Positions 17,461-26,172 of a DNA stretch of 64,000 nt are shown here, in pieces. The DNA lies in NCBI GenBank assembly GCA_913778905.1, contig CAJYYA010000016.1, positions 62,001 to 126,000 of the forward strand, written 5' to 3'. Origin of the DNA: an uncultured Naasia sp. Its GTDB lineage: Bacteria; Actinomycetota; Actinomycetes; Actinomycetales; Microbacteriaceae. The notes beneath the pieces were generated by a model, which ran no database searches, had not been told where the DNA came from, and was given only the letters and a program-made list of their open reading frames with translations. A program made the position numbers and the translations under genes. Each line of letters begins with the position of its first letter. Within the stretch, counting starts at the first letter, position 1.

Positions 17461-18245
17461 TTGACCACCGGTGCCGAGAAGTCGCGGTTCCGGAGGCGAC
17501 GCCAGAGCTCTTCGTAGTTGCGGTCGTTCTGCTGGTGGGCCTGCTTGGTGCGGTTCGAGTTGGTGTTGATCATGATCATCGGCTGCACCCCGCGCTTCAC
17601 GAGCGCCTCGGCGGTGGAGGCGTTGATGGCGTGCGAGACGGCGACCGCGATGGACGTCGAGGTGGGGCCGACCGGATCCTCGAGGCCCTCGATGCGCTGA
17701 TGGGCGTCCTCCAGCGGGATGCCCGTGTCGATCGTGACGTCGGCGATCTCGAAGAGGCGCTGTCCGCTCGAGTGGCGGCTCGCGACCTGCGACGAGTGCG
17801 GCACGCTCGTGACGCCGATGACCTTGAGGCCGCGCTCCTGGAACTCCACGGCCATGTCGAGGATGACCGGGTTGATGCCCGAGTGGCTGAACAGGATGAT
17901 CGAGTCGCCGTCCTTCAGCTGGTGCGAGCGGAGGATGGCCTTGCCGTAGCCCTCCTGCGTGTGGAGGAAGCGGTACTGCGCGGTGCCCTGGTCGCCGAGC
18001 ACGTGGTGCATGAGGGCGATCGACGACTCGACGATCGGGCGGAAGCCCGTCACGCCGCCTGTGCGAGGGAAGCTCTCGAGGGCGGCGAATCCGCCGTGGC
18101 CGGTGCCGAAGGTGAAGACGAGGCCGTCACCCGCGATCGAGTCGGCGCAGATCTGCGCGGCGGCGGCGATGTTCTCGCTCTGGGTGTCGCGCACCCAGGC
18201 GACCTTGGCGATGACGTCGTCGAGGTAGGTCTGTGCGATGGTCAT
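17457..18245 (-). CDS. SIS (sugar isomerase) domain protein
   Basis: 262 residues with a single SIS fold. FTFGTGHGGFAALESFPRTGG and SIILFSHSGINPVILDMAVEFQERGLKVIGVTS contain the phosphosugar-binding serine and glycine loops seen in SIS proteins. Family members are often annotated as UPF0309 or sugar isomerase domain proteins. The C-terminus has TNSNRTKQAHQQNDRNYEELWRR. The usual substrate would be a phosphorylated ketose/aldose or amino sugar. In this operon it may act on the sugar phosphate released by the nucleoside phosphorylase or made by the PfkB kinase; that is inference. Confidence 0.8.
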   Translation of the reverse strand: MTIAQTYLDDVIAKVAWVRDTQSENIAAAAQICADSIAGDGLVFTFGTGHGGFAALESFPRTGGVTGFRPIVESSIALMHHVLGDQGTAQYRFLHTQEGYGKAILRSHQLKDGDSIILFSHSGINPVILDMAVEFQERGLKVIGVTSVPHSSQVASRHSSGQRLFEIADVTIDTGIPLEDAHQRIEGLEDPVGPTSTSIAVAVSHAINASTAEALVKRGVQPMIMINTNSNRTKQAHQQNDRNYEELWRRLRNRDFSAPVVK

Positions 18246-18287
18246 GATCTTCTCCTTCGTGTCAGGTGGTCGTGTGGGTGGCGTCGC

Positions 18288-19049
18288 TCAGACGCCGACG
18301 GGCGTCGCGCGGGACGCGGCCGCGGCGAGCGCGGTGAAGCCGACGCGGAGCAGCTGCCCCTCGGCCTCGACGCGCTCGGGGAGCGGCATCTTCTCGTTGG
18401 TCGCGCCGGCGACGCTCGCGAGGCAGAGCGAGCCGGCCTGCACGCCGAGGGCGCGGGCGGCGACGAGCAGAGCGCTGGTCTCCATATCGGTGGCGACGAC
18501 GCCGACACGGGCGAGGTCGGCGTAACGGTCCGCGACGGGGCGGGCGCCGAAACCGGTGTCGAACATGTCGGTGTAGAAGCCGTCGTAGGTGGCGTAAAGG
18601 CCCGAGACGGCGGGCAGCTCGGCCTCGGCGAGCGCCGACTCGATCTCGCGGGTCAGCGCGAAGTCGGGCACGGCCGGGAACTCGACGGGCAGATAGCTGG
18701 CCGATGTCGACTCGCCGCGAACCGCGCCGTGGGCGACGACGAAGGAGCCGAGCTTCGTGTCGCCGACGGTCATGACGGTGCCGAGGCGCAGGAAGCGGGT
18801 CACGCCGAGCTGCGACAGTTCGTGCATGACGACCGCGGCGATCGGGGCGCCCATGCCGAAGGCGCTGACCGTGATGCGCTGCCCGGCGTACCAGCCGGTC
18901 GCGGTCGTCAGGCCGCGGTCCTCGTTGAGGAGGACGGCATCGTCCATGATCTCGGCGGCGAGGTGGACGCGGCCGCGGTCGCCGACGAGGACGGCCGACT
19001 CCCCCACATCCTCCGAGCTGCAGCGGAGGTACCAGGCGGTGGTGGACAT
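18288..19049 (-). CDS. Nucleoside phosphorylase (uridine phosphorylase / PNP-UDP superfamily)
   Basis: 253 residues from ATG 19049 (MSTTAWYLRCSSEDVGES); the open frame upstream is unrelated in sequence. It shows the PNP_UDP_1 pattern: an N-terminal VGDRGRVHLAA segment, the TVSAFGMGAPIAAVVMHEL phosphate loop, RLGTVMTVGD, and VATDMETSALLVAARALG, the MEMxA-like ribose-binding motif (here DMETSA). The enzyme class splits nucleosides with phosphate into base plus pentose-1-phosphate. It follows the PfkB gene by 1 bp and is followed 42 bp later by the SIS gene. Coupled to the BMP-type importer, it points to a nucleoside or nucleoside analogue as the island's substrate. Confidence 0.85.
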   Translation of the reverse strand: MSTTAWYLRCSSEDVGESAVLVGDRGRVHLAAEIMDDAVLLNEDRGLTTATGWYAGQRITVSAFGMGAPIAAVVMHELSQLGVTRFLRLGTVMTVGDTKLGSFVVAHGAVRGESTSASYLPVEFPAVPDFALTREIESALAEAELPAVSGLYATYDGFYTDMFDTGFGARPVADRYADLARVGVVATDMETSALLVAARALGVQAGSLCLASVAGATNEKMPLPERVEAEGQLLRVGFTALAAAASRATPVGV

Positions 19050-19050
19050 G

Positions 19051-20004
19051 TCAGTGGCCTTCTTTCGTCGAGGTTGCGACCGGAGTGCGGTCGGCAGTGG
19101 AACGGGCACGGAGCAGATCGCCCGCCGCCCGGGTAGCCGAGGTGATGAGGGCGGCGATGTCGCCGCGGGGGTCGAGCCCTCCTGCGCGCGCGATGAGCGC
19201 CGCCAGGGTGCCGACGAAGGTGTCGCCCGCACCGGTGGTGTCGTCGGCGCGCACCGGGTCGACCGCCAGGACGCCGGGCGAGGCGGGGCCGTCTGTGGAT
19301 CCCCACGCCCACGCCACACCCCCGGCGCCGCGTGTCTCGACGACGAGTGCTCCCGGGCGGACGGCGGCCTCGGGCGACACCCCGTCCTGCGTGACGTAGT
19401 CGCGTTCGCCGGCGCTGAAGCTCACGACGTCGGCGCGGCCGAGCAGTCGGGTGATGAGCTCCGGCGTGTAGGCATCGTCGTCGTGCTTGACGGCCCAGAC
19501 CAGGGTGGCCGCGTCGGGCACGAGGTCGAGGATCTCGGCCGCGAGGTGGCGGGGGGCGACGGTCAGGACGACGCAATCGCTGGAGCCGACGGCCTCGCGC
19601 TGCGCGTCGGTGAGGGCGGCGGGGTGGCAGTCGGCGGGATCGAACAGGCAGATGGTGCCGCCCGTGCCGACCTCGATCATGGTCGCGCTCGGCGAGCGGG
19701 TGCCCTCGTGCGAGACGCCCCGGGTGCCGACGTCCGCGGCCGCGAGACCCGCGGTCCAGGTGTCGCCCTGGCCGTCGGCGCCGACCCAGCTGATCGCCTC
19801 CGCGGTCGCGCCCGCGACGGCGGTCGCGCGGGCGATGTGCGCGATTCCGCCGATCCCGGGCGCGCAGGAGGCGATCCCGCGCTCCAGGATGCTCGTCGCG
19901 TCGATACCGCGGAAGCTCTTCGTCGAGGTCGCGTAGTCGAGGCTGCAGTAGCCCGCGATCGCGACCGTCGGCGGAGAGCCGGCGGGGGCCGAAATGCCCG
20001 TCAC
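19051..20004 (-). CDS. PfkB family carbohydrate/nucleoside kinase
   Basis: 317 residues from the GTG at 20004, which overlaps the hydrolase stop (GTGA). The N-terminal half has CAPGIGGIAHIARATAVAG and WVGADGQGDTW. The C-terminal signature ADDTTGAGDTFVGTLAAL contains the catalytic Asp and anion-hole GAGD of the ribokinase family. PfkB enzymes phosphorylate sugars or nucleosides. The N-terminal GYCSLDY start is unusual and the substrate cannot be named. It lies between the isochorismatase-like hydrolase and the nucleoside phosphorylase, in a run with essentially no intergenic DNA. Confidence 0.85.
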   Translation of the reverse strand: MTGISAPAGSPPTVAIAGYCSLDYATSTKSFRGIDATSILERGIASCAPGIGGIAHIARATAVAGATAEAISWVGADGQGDTWTAGLAAADVGTRGVSHEGTRSPSATMIEVGTGGTICLFDPADCHPAALTDAQREAVGSSDCVVLTVAPRHLAAEILDLVPDAATLVWAVKHDDDAYTPELITRLLGRADVVSFSAGERDYVTQDGVSPEAAVRPGALVVETRGAGGVAWAWGSTDGPASPGVLAVDPVRADDTTGAGDTFVGTLAALIARAGGLDPRGDIAALITSATRAAGDLLRARSTADRTPVATSTKEGH

Positions 20005-20624
20005 AGGCTGGCCCGTGCCTCGTCGAGGGTGGGGACGCGGCCCATGTAGCGCTCGATGTCCTCGAGGCTGGCCTCGGCCAGATGCGGACGGTTCGAGTTG
20101 GTGGTCTCGCGCGGGACCCACACCTCGAAGCCGCCGGCGAAGGCGTCCTGCGACGTCGCGCGGATGCAGACGTTGGTCTTGACGCCGACGACGATGACGC
20201 GGCGGATGCCCTGCTCGCGGAGCAGCAGGTCGAGGTCGGTGGCGTAGAACGCCGAGAAGCGGCGCTTGCCCACCTCGACCTCGCGGCCGGACGGGATGGG
20301 TTCGAAGCCGGGCACGTACTCGGCGTCGCTGGCCCCGATCTCATGGTGACGCGGCAGCTTGGCGAACTCGAAGTCCTCGAGGCCCGGGTAGTGGCGCTCG
20401 ACCGCGTGGACCACGAGTGTGCCGCGCTCGCGGGCGGTCTCGAGCAGGTCGCGGATCGGGTCCAGCACCTCGGTGACGGCCGGGTAGAAGTTGGCCTCGG
20501 CGGGATCGAAGAACGATGCGATCACGTCGACGAGGATCAGCGCGGTCGGTACCGGGGCCGGCGGCGGGGTCGCCGTCGACTCGTCCGTGGTTCCGGGATC
20601 GACGGATGCGGTGTCGGTGCTCAT
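20001..20624 (-). CDS. Cysteine hydrolase, isochorismatase-like family
   Basis: 207 residues. The isochorismatase-like triad is visible: D33 in LILVDVIASFF, K120 in VGKRRFSAFYATDL, and C153 in VGVKTNVCIRATSQDAF. The first 25 residues are Thr/Pro-rich and probably disordered. This fold includes nicotinamidase, N-carbamoylsarcosine amidase, ureidoacrylate hydrolase (RutB) and maleamate amidohydrolase (NicF), all of which hydrolyse amide or ureide bonds. In an operon with a nucleoside phosphorylase it may open or deamidate a base-derived product. It begins 13 bp after the second permease gene. Confidence 0.85.
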   Translation of the reverse strand: MSTDTASVDPGTTDESTATPPPAPVPTALILVDVIASFFDPAEANFYPAVTEVLDPIRDLLETARERGTLVVHAVERHYPGLEDFEFAKLPRHHEIGASDAEYVPGFEPIPSGREVEVGKRRFSAFYATDLDLLLREQGIRRVIVVGVKTNVCIRATSQDAFAGGFEVWVPRETTNSNRPHLAEASLEDIERYMGRVPTLDEARASL

Positions 20625-20637
20625 GCGGGCGGGTCTC

Positions 20638-21543
20638 TCAGCTCAGGGCGCGTGCGCCGCGACGGCTCTGCCGGATACCGGTGAAGGCCAGGACCACGAC
20701 GACGGCGATGTAGGGAAGGGTCGAGATGATGTCGGGCGAGAAGCCGCCGACCGTCTGCAGACGGATCTGGAGGGCGTCGAAGAAGCCGAAGAGGAGGCAG
20801 GCGAGCGCGGTGGGCAGCGGGCGCGAACGACCGAAGTAGAACGCGGCGAGCGCCACGAACCCGCGTCCGGCGGTCATGTTCTCGTTGAAGAGCCCGACCG
20901 TGCCGAGGCTCAGCGCCACACCGCCGAGGGCGGCGAGCGCCCCCGCCACGATGCCGGCGCCGTCGCGGATGCCGAGGGTGCGCAGACCCAGCGAGGCGCT
21001 CGCGGCCTCGGAGGCGCCGGTGGCTCGGAGCCGCACGCCCCACGTGGTGGCCTTCAGCGCCCAGGCGAGGAACGGCACGAGGACGATGCAGAGCCAGAAC
21101 AGCGGGTCCTTGCCCGAGACGAGAGCTCCGAGCACGGGGATGTCGGCGATCACGGGGATGTCGATCTTCGGCATCCGCTGCAGGCCTTCGAACTGGAGCG
21201 TTCCCGAGACGCCGAACGCGGCGCGGAGCACGTAGCCGATCACCCCGAACATGACGATGTTGTAGCCGAGGCCGACGATGATCTCGTTGCCCTTGAGGCG
21301 GGTGATGATCACGTTCATCAGCAGGCCGGAGAAGCCGCCCGCGATGAAGCCGGCGAGTGCGCCGAGTGCCCAGTTGCCGCTGATCCCGCTGACCACGGCG
21401 CCGATGAGGGCGCCGAGGATCATGTGACCCTCGAGGCCGATGTTCACGATGCCGGCGCGGCGGTGGATCGCTCCGCCGAGGGCGGCGAGCACCAGCGGCA
21501 CCGAGAGGGTGATCGCCGAGGCGAGGAGGAGGTCGAAGTTCAC
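20638..21543 (-). CDS. ABC transporter permease, BMP/nucleoside type (second permease)
   Basis: 301 residues of BPD_transp_2 type with about eight hydrophobic helices. Characteristic sequences are LAALGGAIHRRAGIVNIGLEGHMILGALIGA, GNEIIVGLGYNIVMFGVIGYVLR and TAGRGFVALAAFYFGRSRPL. The last matches the GRGF(I/V)ALA block of NupQ/YufQ-like permeases in nucleoside importers. Its start overlaps the stop of the first permease by 4 bp. It forms the membrane channel with the gene product of 21540-22664. Confidence 0.9.
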   Translation of the reverse strand: MNFDLLLASAITLSVPLVLAALGGAIHRRAGIVNIGLEGHMILGALIGAVVSGISGNWALGALAGFIAGGFSGLLMNVIITRLKGNEIIVGLGYNIVMFGVIGYVLRAAFGVSGTLQFEGLQRMPKIDIPVIADIPVLGALVSGKDPLFWLCIVLVPFLAWALKATTWGVRLRATGASEAASASLGLRTLGIRDGAGIVAGALAALGGVALSLGTVGLFNENMTAGRGFVALAAFYFGRSRPLPTALACLLFGFFDALQIRLQTVGGFSPDIISTLPYIAVVVVLAFTGIRQSRRGARALS

Positions 21544-22664
21544 TTGTTCGCTCCGTCTCGTCGGGCCGCACGGAGGCGGCGGAGCTGGGGGATCGCGATG
21601 GTCGCGACGGCGAAGATCATGACCGTGCCCTGCAGCACGTCGATGATCTGGACGGGCAGGTTGATGAAGAGCTGCACCGTGGCTCCGGCGGCGTTGAGGG
21701 CCCCGAAGAGGATGGCGCCGATCAGGATGCCGATGGGGTTGAAGCGGGCGAGCAGCGCGATGGCGATGCCCGTGAACCCGAAGCTCGCGGAGAAGCCCTC
21801 GGAATAGCGGTGCACGAGGCCGAGCGCGTGAGCCCCACCGCCGATCCCGCCGATGAGGCCGGCGCCGAGGAGCGCGACGAGGAGGACGGTCCGCACTCGC
21901 AAGCCTTGGGCGATCGAGAAGCGTGGGGCGCTGCCGATGGCGCGGAACTCGAAGCCGAGTGTCGTGTGCTTCATGAAGAGCCAGTAGGCGACGAGCAGGG
22001 CGAGGGCGATGACGAGGCCGACGCTGGCCTGCCCGGGCGGGGCGAGGGCCGGCAGTTCGGCGTTCTCGGCCACGTACTCGGTGCTCGAGTTGGCCTGCCC
22101 TTTCGCGAGGAAGAAGGACTGCACGAGCCAGCCGGCGAGGCCGGTCGCGATGAAGTTGAACATCAGCGTGGTGACGACCTCGTCGACGCCCCAGAACGCG
22201 CGGAGCACGGCCGGCACGATGGCCACCAGTCCCCCGGCGAGGATCGCTCCGCCCATCGGGATGAGGACCGACAGCGGTGCCGGGACATCCCCCATCTGAC
22301 TGCCCAGCACCGCCGCGGTCAGGCCGCCGAGCACGAAGCTGCCCTCGACGCCGACCGTGAAGACCCCCGCCCGGTAGGCGAAGGCGGCCGCGATCGCGGT
22401 GAAGAGGATCGGGGTCGTCGCGGCGAGGGTCGCGTTGATGCGGCTCGGGGTGCCGAAGGCCTCGGAGACGAGGCGTCCGTAGACCTGGACAGGGTCGTTA
22501 CCCGTCACGAGCAGCACGATCGCGCCGACCGCGAGCGCGATGAGGACGGGCAGACCGGCGAGGCGGGCCGTGCGTCCGGCCTGAACGGCGAGGCGGCGGA
22601 CGAGCGCGGAGCGCGGCTCGGACGGGTTCGGCGCGAGAGGCGCCTCGGGGGTGGGCGTGGTCAT
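21540..22664 (-). CDS. ABC transporter permease, BMP/nucleoside type (first permease)
   Basis: 374 residues; a proline-rich cytoplasmic N-terminus precedes about eight to ten helices. LFTAIAAAFAYRAGVFTVGVEGSFVLGGLTAAVLG and FGFTGIAIALLARFNPIGILIGAILFGALNAAG are typical of NupP/YufP-like permeases, and DEVVTTLMFNFIATGL is the usual conserved coupling region. Starts and stops overlap those of the ATPase gene (upstream) and the second permease (downstream) by 4 bp each, a tightly coupled importer operon. Confidence 0.9.
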   Translation of the reverse strand: MTTPTPEAPLAPNPSEPRSALVRRLAVQAGRTARLAGLPVLIALAVGAIVLLVTGNDPVQVYGRLVSEAFGTPSRINATLAATTPILFTAIAAAFAYRAGVFTVGVEGSFVLGGLTAAVLGSQMGDVPAPLSVLIPMGGAILAGGLVAIVPAVLRAFWGVDEVVTTLMFNFIATGLAGWLVQSFFLAKGQANSSTEYVAENAELPALAPPGQASVGLVIALALLVAYWLFMKHTTLGFEFRAIGSAPRFSIAQGLRVRTVLLVALLGAGLIGGIGGGAHALGLVHRYSEGFSASFGFTGIAIALLARFNPIGILIGAILFGALNAAGATVQLFINLPVQIIDVLQGTVMIFAVATIAIPQLRRLRAARRDGANK

Positions 22665-24229
22665 GAGGCGGCGTCTCCGTGGTGCTCGCCGAGCATGAGC
22701 GCGCCGATCTCGGCGCGGCTGCTCGATCCGTCGACCTCGCCGGAGATGCGACCCCGGTGCAGGACGACGATGCGGTCGGACAGCTCTCGCAGCTCGTCGA
22801 GCTCTTCGCTGAAGAGGATGATGGCGGCGCCCTCGTCGCGGGCGCGGCGCAGCAGGTCGTGGATGTAGCCGATGCCCTTGACGTCGACGCCGCGGGTGGG
22901 CTGGCTGGCGATCAGCACACGGGTGTCCCCCGAGGTCTCGCGTCCGAGGACGACGCGCTGCTGGTTGCCGCCCGACAGCGACGAGGCCGGGTCCGACGCG
23001 GATCCGAATCGCACCGCGGCCCGACCGAGCACGCTGGAAACCCGCTCCGCGACGGCGCCACGGCGCAGCCAGCCGGCCCGGGCCAGCGACGTGAGCCCGG
23101 GGGTCGCGATCGAGTTGTCAGTCAGCGAGAGCGTGAGCGCGAGACCCTCGTGCTTGCGGTCGGCCGAGACGTAGCGCATCCCGGCCCGGCGGCGGGCGCG
23201 CACGCTCCGGGAGCTGATGTCGTCGTCGCCGAGGCGGATGGTGCCGCCCGACACCGCACGGATCCCGATGAGGGACTCGGCGAGCTCCTCCTGTCCGTTG
23301 CCGGCGACGGCGGCGACGCCGACGATCTCACCGGACCGCAGCTCGAGGCTGACGCCGTCGACACGCGGGATCCCGCGATCGTCGTCGGCGCTGACCCCCT
23401 CGATGCGGAGGACGACCTCGCCCGGGGTGCCACGCGTGATCTCGCTGTGCGGCACCTCCGAGTCGCCGACGATGTAGGCGGCGAGACCGGCGCGGTCGAC
23501 CTCGCCGCGCTCGATCTCGGCGATGGTGCGGCCCGACCGCAGGATGGTGATGCGGTCGGCGATGTGAAGCACCTCGTCGAGCTTGTGGCTGATGAAGATG
23601 ACCGTGCGGCCCGCTTCACGCAGGGAGGAGAGGAGCCGAAGCAGCTCGTCGGCCTGCGCGGGGGCCAACACGGCGGTCGGCTCGTCGAGGATCAGCACGT
23701 CCGCGCCGCGGTAGACGAGACGCAGGATCTCGACCTGCTGCTGGATCGCGATCGACGTGCGAGCCGCGTCCGCGTTCCAGTCGATCTCGATGCCCACCGA
23801 CGCGGCCAGCTCGTCGGCCCGGGTGCGGGCAGCCTTCCAGTCGACGCGCCCGAGATGGGCGGGCTCGTCGCCGAGGACGAGGTTCTCGAGCAGCGACAGC
23901 TCGGGAATGATCGCGAGCTCCTGCTGCACGAGACCGATCCGGCGCTCGATGGCGGCGCGGGGGCCGCTCAGCACGACCTCCTCGTCATCGATGACGACGG
24001 TGCCGCTGTCGGGGTGGTCGAGTCCGTAGAGCATCCGCATGAGCGTGCTCTTGCCCGCCCCGTTCTCCCCGACGATGGCATGCACTGTCGCGGGCCTCAC
24101 CGTGAGCATCACGTCGACGTTGGCCTGCACGGGACCGAACGACCGGCTGATGCCCCGGGCCCCGATCCGGCAGCTCGCGGCTGCCGGATCGGGCGAGGCG
24201 AGCGGTGCGGGGGTACTCGATGTACTCAT
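22661..24229 (-). CDS. ABC transporter ATP-binding protein with two ATPase domains (nucleoside/sugar type)
   Basis: 522 residues, two fused ABC domains as in NupO, RbsA and MglA. Domain 1 has Walker A GENGAGKSTLMR, the Q-loop region VQQELAIIPELSLLENLVLG and Walker B VLILDEPTAVLAP. Domain 2 has a degenerate Walker A (GVAAVAGNGQEELAESL, lacking GKS), the signature LSGGNQQRVVLGRE and a changed Walker B (VLIASQPTRGVDV). A catalytically weak second site is normal for this subfamily. It powers import by the two adjacent permeases. It starts 56 bp after the binding-protein gene. Confidence 0.92.
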   Translation of the reverse strand: MSTSSTPAPLASPDPAAASCRIGARGISRSFGPVQANVDVMLTVRPATVHAIVGENGAGKSTLMRMLYGLDHPDSGTVVIDDEEVVLSGPRAAIERRIGLVQQELAIIPELSLLENLVLGDEPAHLGRVDWKAARTRADELAASVGIEIDWNADAARTSIAIQQQVEILRLVYRGADVLILDEPTAVLAPAQADELLRLLSSLREAGRTVIFISHKLDEVLHIADRITILRSGRTIAEIERGEVDRAGLAAYIVGDSEVPHSEITRGTPGEVVLRIEGVSADDDRGIPRVDGVSLELRSGEIVGVAAVAGNGQEELAESLIGIRAVSGGTIRLGDDDISSRSVRARRRAGMRYVSADRKHEGLALTLSLTDNSIATPGLTSLARAGWLRRGAVAERVSSVLGRAAVRFGSASDPASSLSGGNQQRVVLGRETSGDTRVLIASQPTRGVDVKGIGYIHDLLRRARDEGAAIILFSEELDELRELSDRIVVLHRGRISGEVDGSSSRAEIGALMLGEHHGDAAS

Positions 24230-24285
24230 GCGCCTCTCGATTTCAGGATGTGGTGGGAAGGGTGGAAACGAACCGACCGGGCGGG

Positions 24286-25365
24286 TCAGCTGCCGGGGTA
24301 GTAGTCCGGGTAGCCGTCGGTGACGACGTTCCAGACCTTGATGTCGCCGTCGATGATCTTCTGCTTGAGCGCGTCGACCTTGTCGATGGTCGACTGGCCG
24401 ATCGCGTCCTTCGTGTTCTTGAAGTCGCTGAGCCCGACGCCGTTCTCCTTGAGGCCGAGGTTGAGCGTCTGGCCGCCGGGGAACTTGCCGTCCTTGTAGT
24501 CCTTGAGCAGGGTCTCCATGGCGACGTCGGTGCGCTTGAGCATCGTGGTGAGCACGTAGCCGGGGGCGACGTCGTCCTGGTCGGCGTCCACTCCGATGGC
24601 GTAGTGGTTCGCGTCCTTCGCGGCCTGGATGACGCCCGCCCCAGTTCCGCCGGCGACCGCGTAGACGATGTCGGCGCCCTGGTCGAACATCGACTGCGTG
24701 AGCTGCTGACCCTTGGTCGGGTCGGCGAAGTCGTTCGAGTAGGCGGTGAGCACCTTCACGCTGGGGTCGGTGTCACGGGCGCCCTGGATGAAGCCCACGA
24801 GGAACTTGTCGATGCCGGCGCTCTGCACGCCGCCGATGACGCCGATGACCTTGTCGGAGTTGATCTTCGGGTCGCTCGTGTTGCTGGTCTGCAGCGCGGC
24901 CAGCGCACCGGCGAGGTACGAGCCCTCCTGCTCCTGGAAAAGGACCGAGGCGACGTTGTCGCCCTTGGCCTCCGCGTTCAGCAGGGCGAAGTAGGTGTCG
25001 GGATAGTCCGCGGCGACCTTGGGAAGGATCTCGGCGTGCGAGTACTCGAGGTCGATCACGAGGCCGAGGCCTTCGTCGCCGGCTCGGCGGAGGACCTGCT
25101 CGCCCTGGCCGACGATGTCGTCGGACTCGATGGGCGTGCCCTCGAGACCGTTGTCGGCGAGGCCCTTCTTGAAGCCGGAGTAGGCGAGGTCGTTGTACGA
25201 CTCGTCGCCGAGACCGCCCTGGGCGACGACGAGCGCCGTGCCCTTGACCGCCGCGTCGCCGGATCCGCCGGATGCCGCCGGATCAGTCGTCCCGCCCGAG
25301 CAGGCGGTCAGAAGCAGCAGCGAGGCCACCGCCGGAACGATGACCAGCGCGTGAGTTCTCTTCAA
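24286..25365 (-). CDS. BMP family ABC transporter substrate-binding lipoprotein
   Basis: 359 residues, starting at TTG 25365 with GGAGGAAACC directly upstream. The lipoprotein signal MKRTHALVIVPAV ... LLTACSGG has its lipobox Cys at about residue 22, which supports this unusual start codon. The mature protein is of the BMP (basic membrane protein, PnrA/Med) family: LVVAQGGLGDESYNDLAYSG, GLVIDLEYSHAEILPKVA, YFALLNAEAKGDNVASVLFQEQEGSYLAG, GGTGAGVIQAAK and YAIGVDADQDD. BMP proteins mostly bind purine or pyrimidine nucleosides. Its first 83 bp overlap the 3' end of the GntR gene in another frame. Confidence 0.9.
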   Translation of the reverse strand: MKRTHALVIVPAVASLLLLTACSGGTTDPAASGGSGDAAVKGTALVVAQGGLGDESYNDLAYSGFKKGLADNGLEGTPIESDDIVGQGEQVLRRAGDEGLGLVIDLEYSHAEILPKVAADYPDTYFALLNAEAKGDNVASVLFQEQEGSYLAGALAALQTSNTSDPKINSDKVIGVIGGVQSAGIDKFLVGFIQGARDTDPSVKVLTAYSNDFADPTKGQQLTQSMFDQGADIVYAVAGGTGAGVIQAAKDANHYAIGVDADQDDVAPGYVLTTMLKRTDVAMETLLKDYKDGKFPGGQTLNLGLKENGVGLSDFKNTKDAIGQSTIDKVDALKQKIIDGDIKVWNVVTDGYPDYYPGS

Positions 25366-26149
25366 GGTTTCCTCCGTGGGATTGGGGTGCGAATGTGATG
25401 TGGTACAGGTACTGGGTGCCCAGGTATCGGGCCCGGACGACCTCGATGAGGCGGCCGTCGGCGTCGCGCGAGGCGCGGACGATCTCGATGAGCGCGACAC
25501 CCTCGTCGACTCCGAGGAGCTCGGCGTCGTGGGCGTCGGCGTTGATGGCTCGGAGCGACTCCTCGCCCGAGGTCAGGTAGACCCCGCCCTGACGCATCGA
25601 CTCGTAGAGCGAGTAGCCCGAGGCGGATGCCGCATGCTCGGTGAGTTCGATGCTCTCGGCGATGTCGGCGGGAATGAGGGCCCGTTGGATACCGACGGTC
25701 TCGCGGCCGACGGTGCGGAGACGCTCGATGCGGACGAGGTCCTGTCCGCGGTGGGTCGTCTCGTCATCGAAGGCGGAGGCCGGACGGTCGACCTCCGAAC
25801 CCGAGATGGTCTCGAACGACAGCAGCGTGCTGCCGGGGGCCAGGCCGAGGCCGTAGACGTGCTCCGAGAAGCCGGTGAGGTCGGGGAGCTGGCGCTCCAT
25901 GGGACGGGCGTTGACGAAGGTGCCGCGGCCCTGGCGGCGAGTGACCACGCCCTTGTCGACGAGGGTGTCGAACGCCTTGATGACGGTGGCACGGCTGAGG
26001 CGATTCTCTCCGGCCAGGACGGTCTCGCTCGGAAGCAGCGTTCCTGGCTCGAGCTTCTCGCGGGCGATGTAGGCCTCGATGGCGAGGGCGAGCTGCACGT
26101 AGAGCGGCTGTCCGCCGCGTGCGTGGTCGAGTTCAACTCGCATCGTCAT
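25283..26149 (-). CDS. GntR family transcriptional regulator, HutC/UTRA type
   Basis: 288 residues from ATG 26149 (GGAG just upstream; an ATG 6 bp later is an alternative). The N-terminal winged helix has QLALAIEAYIAREKLEPGTLLPSE, RATVIKAFDTLVDKGVV and RRQGRGTFV. The effector-binding UTRA domain follows from about residue 95 and normally ends near YLYHITF. Here about 35 further residues (FAPQSHGGNLEEN ...) run on over the start of the binding-protein gene. As first gene of the island it is the likely effector-responsive repressor of the whole cluster and of itself. A palindrome 24 bp upstream of the start is its probable operator. Confidence 0.87.
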   Translation of the reverse strand: MTMRVELDHARGGQPLYVQLALAIEAYIAREKLEPGTLLPSETVLAGENRLSRATVIKAFDTLVDKGVVTRRQGRGTFVNARPMERQLPDLTGFSEHVYGLGLAPGSTLLSFETISGSEVDRPASAFDDETTHRGQDLVRIERLRTVGRETVGIQRALIPADIAESIELTEHAASASGYSLYESMRQGGVYLTSGEESLRAINADAHDAELLGVDEGVALIEIVRASRDADGRLIEVVRARYLGTQYLYHITFAPQSHGGNLEENSRAGHRSGGGLAAASDRLLGRDD

Positions 26150-26172
26150 CGTCTCCGTTGTCCACATGACCG

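Noticed and set aside
17535-19136. 533-codon + strand frame across the SIS and nucleoside phosphorylase genes
   Set aside because: Spans two well-supported minus-strand genes and their gap; Asp/Arg/Glu/Gly-rich shadow translation.
22661-24229. Loss of function of the second ATPase domain (no Walker A lysine, altered Walker B)
   Set aside because: Degenerate second nucleotide-binding sites are usual for this family of fused nucleoside/sugar ATPases.
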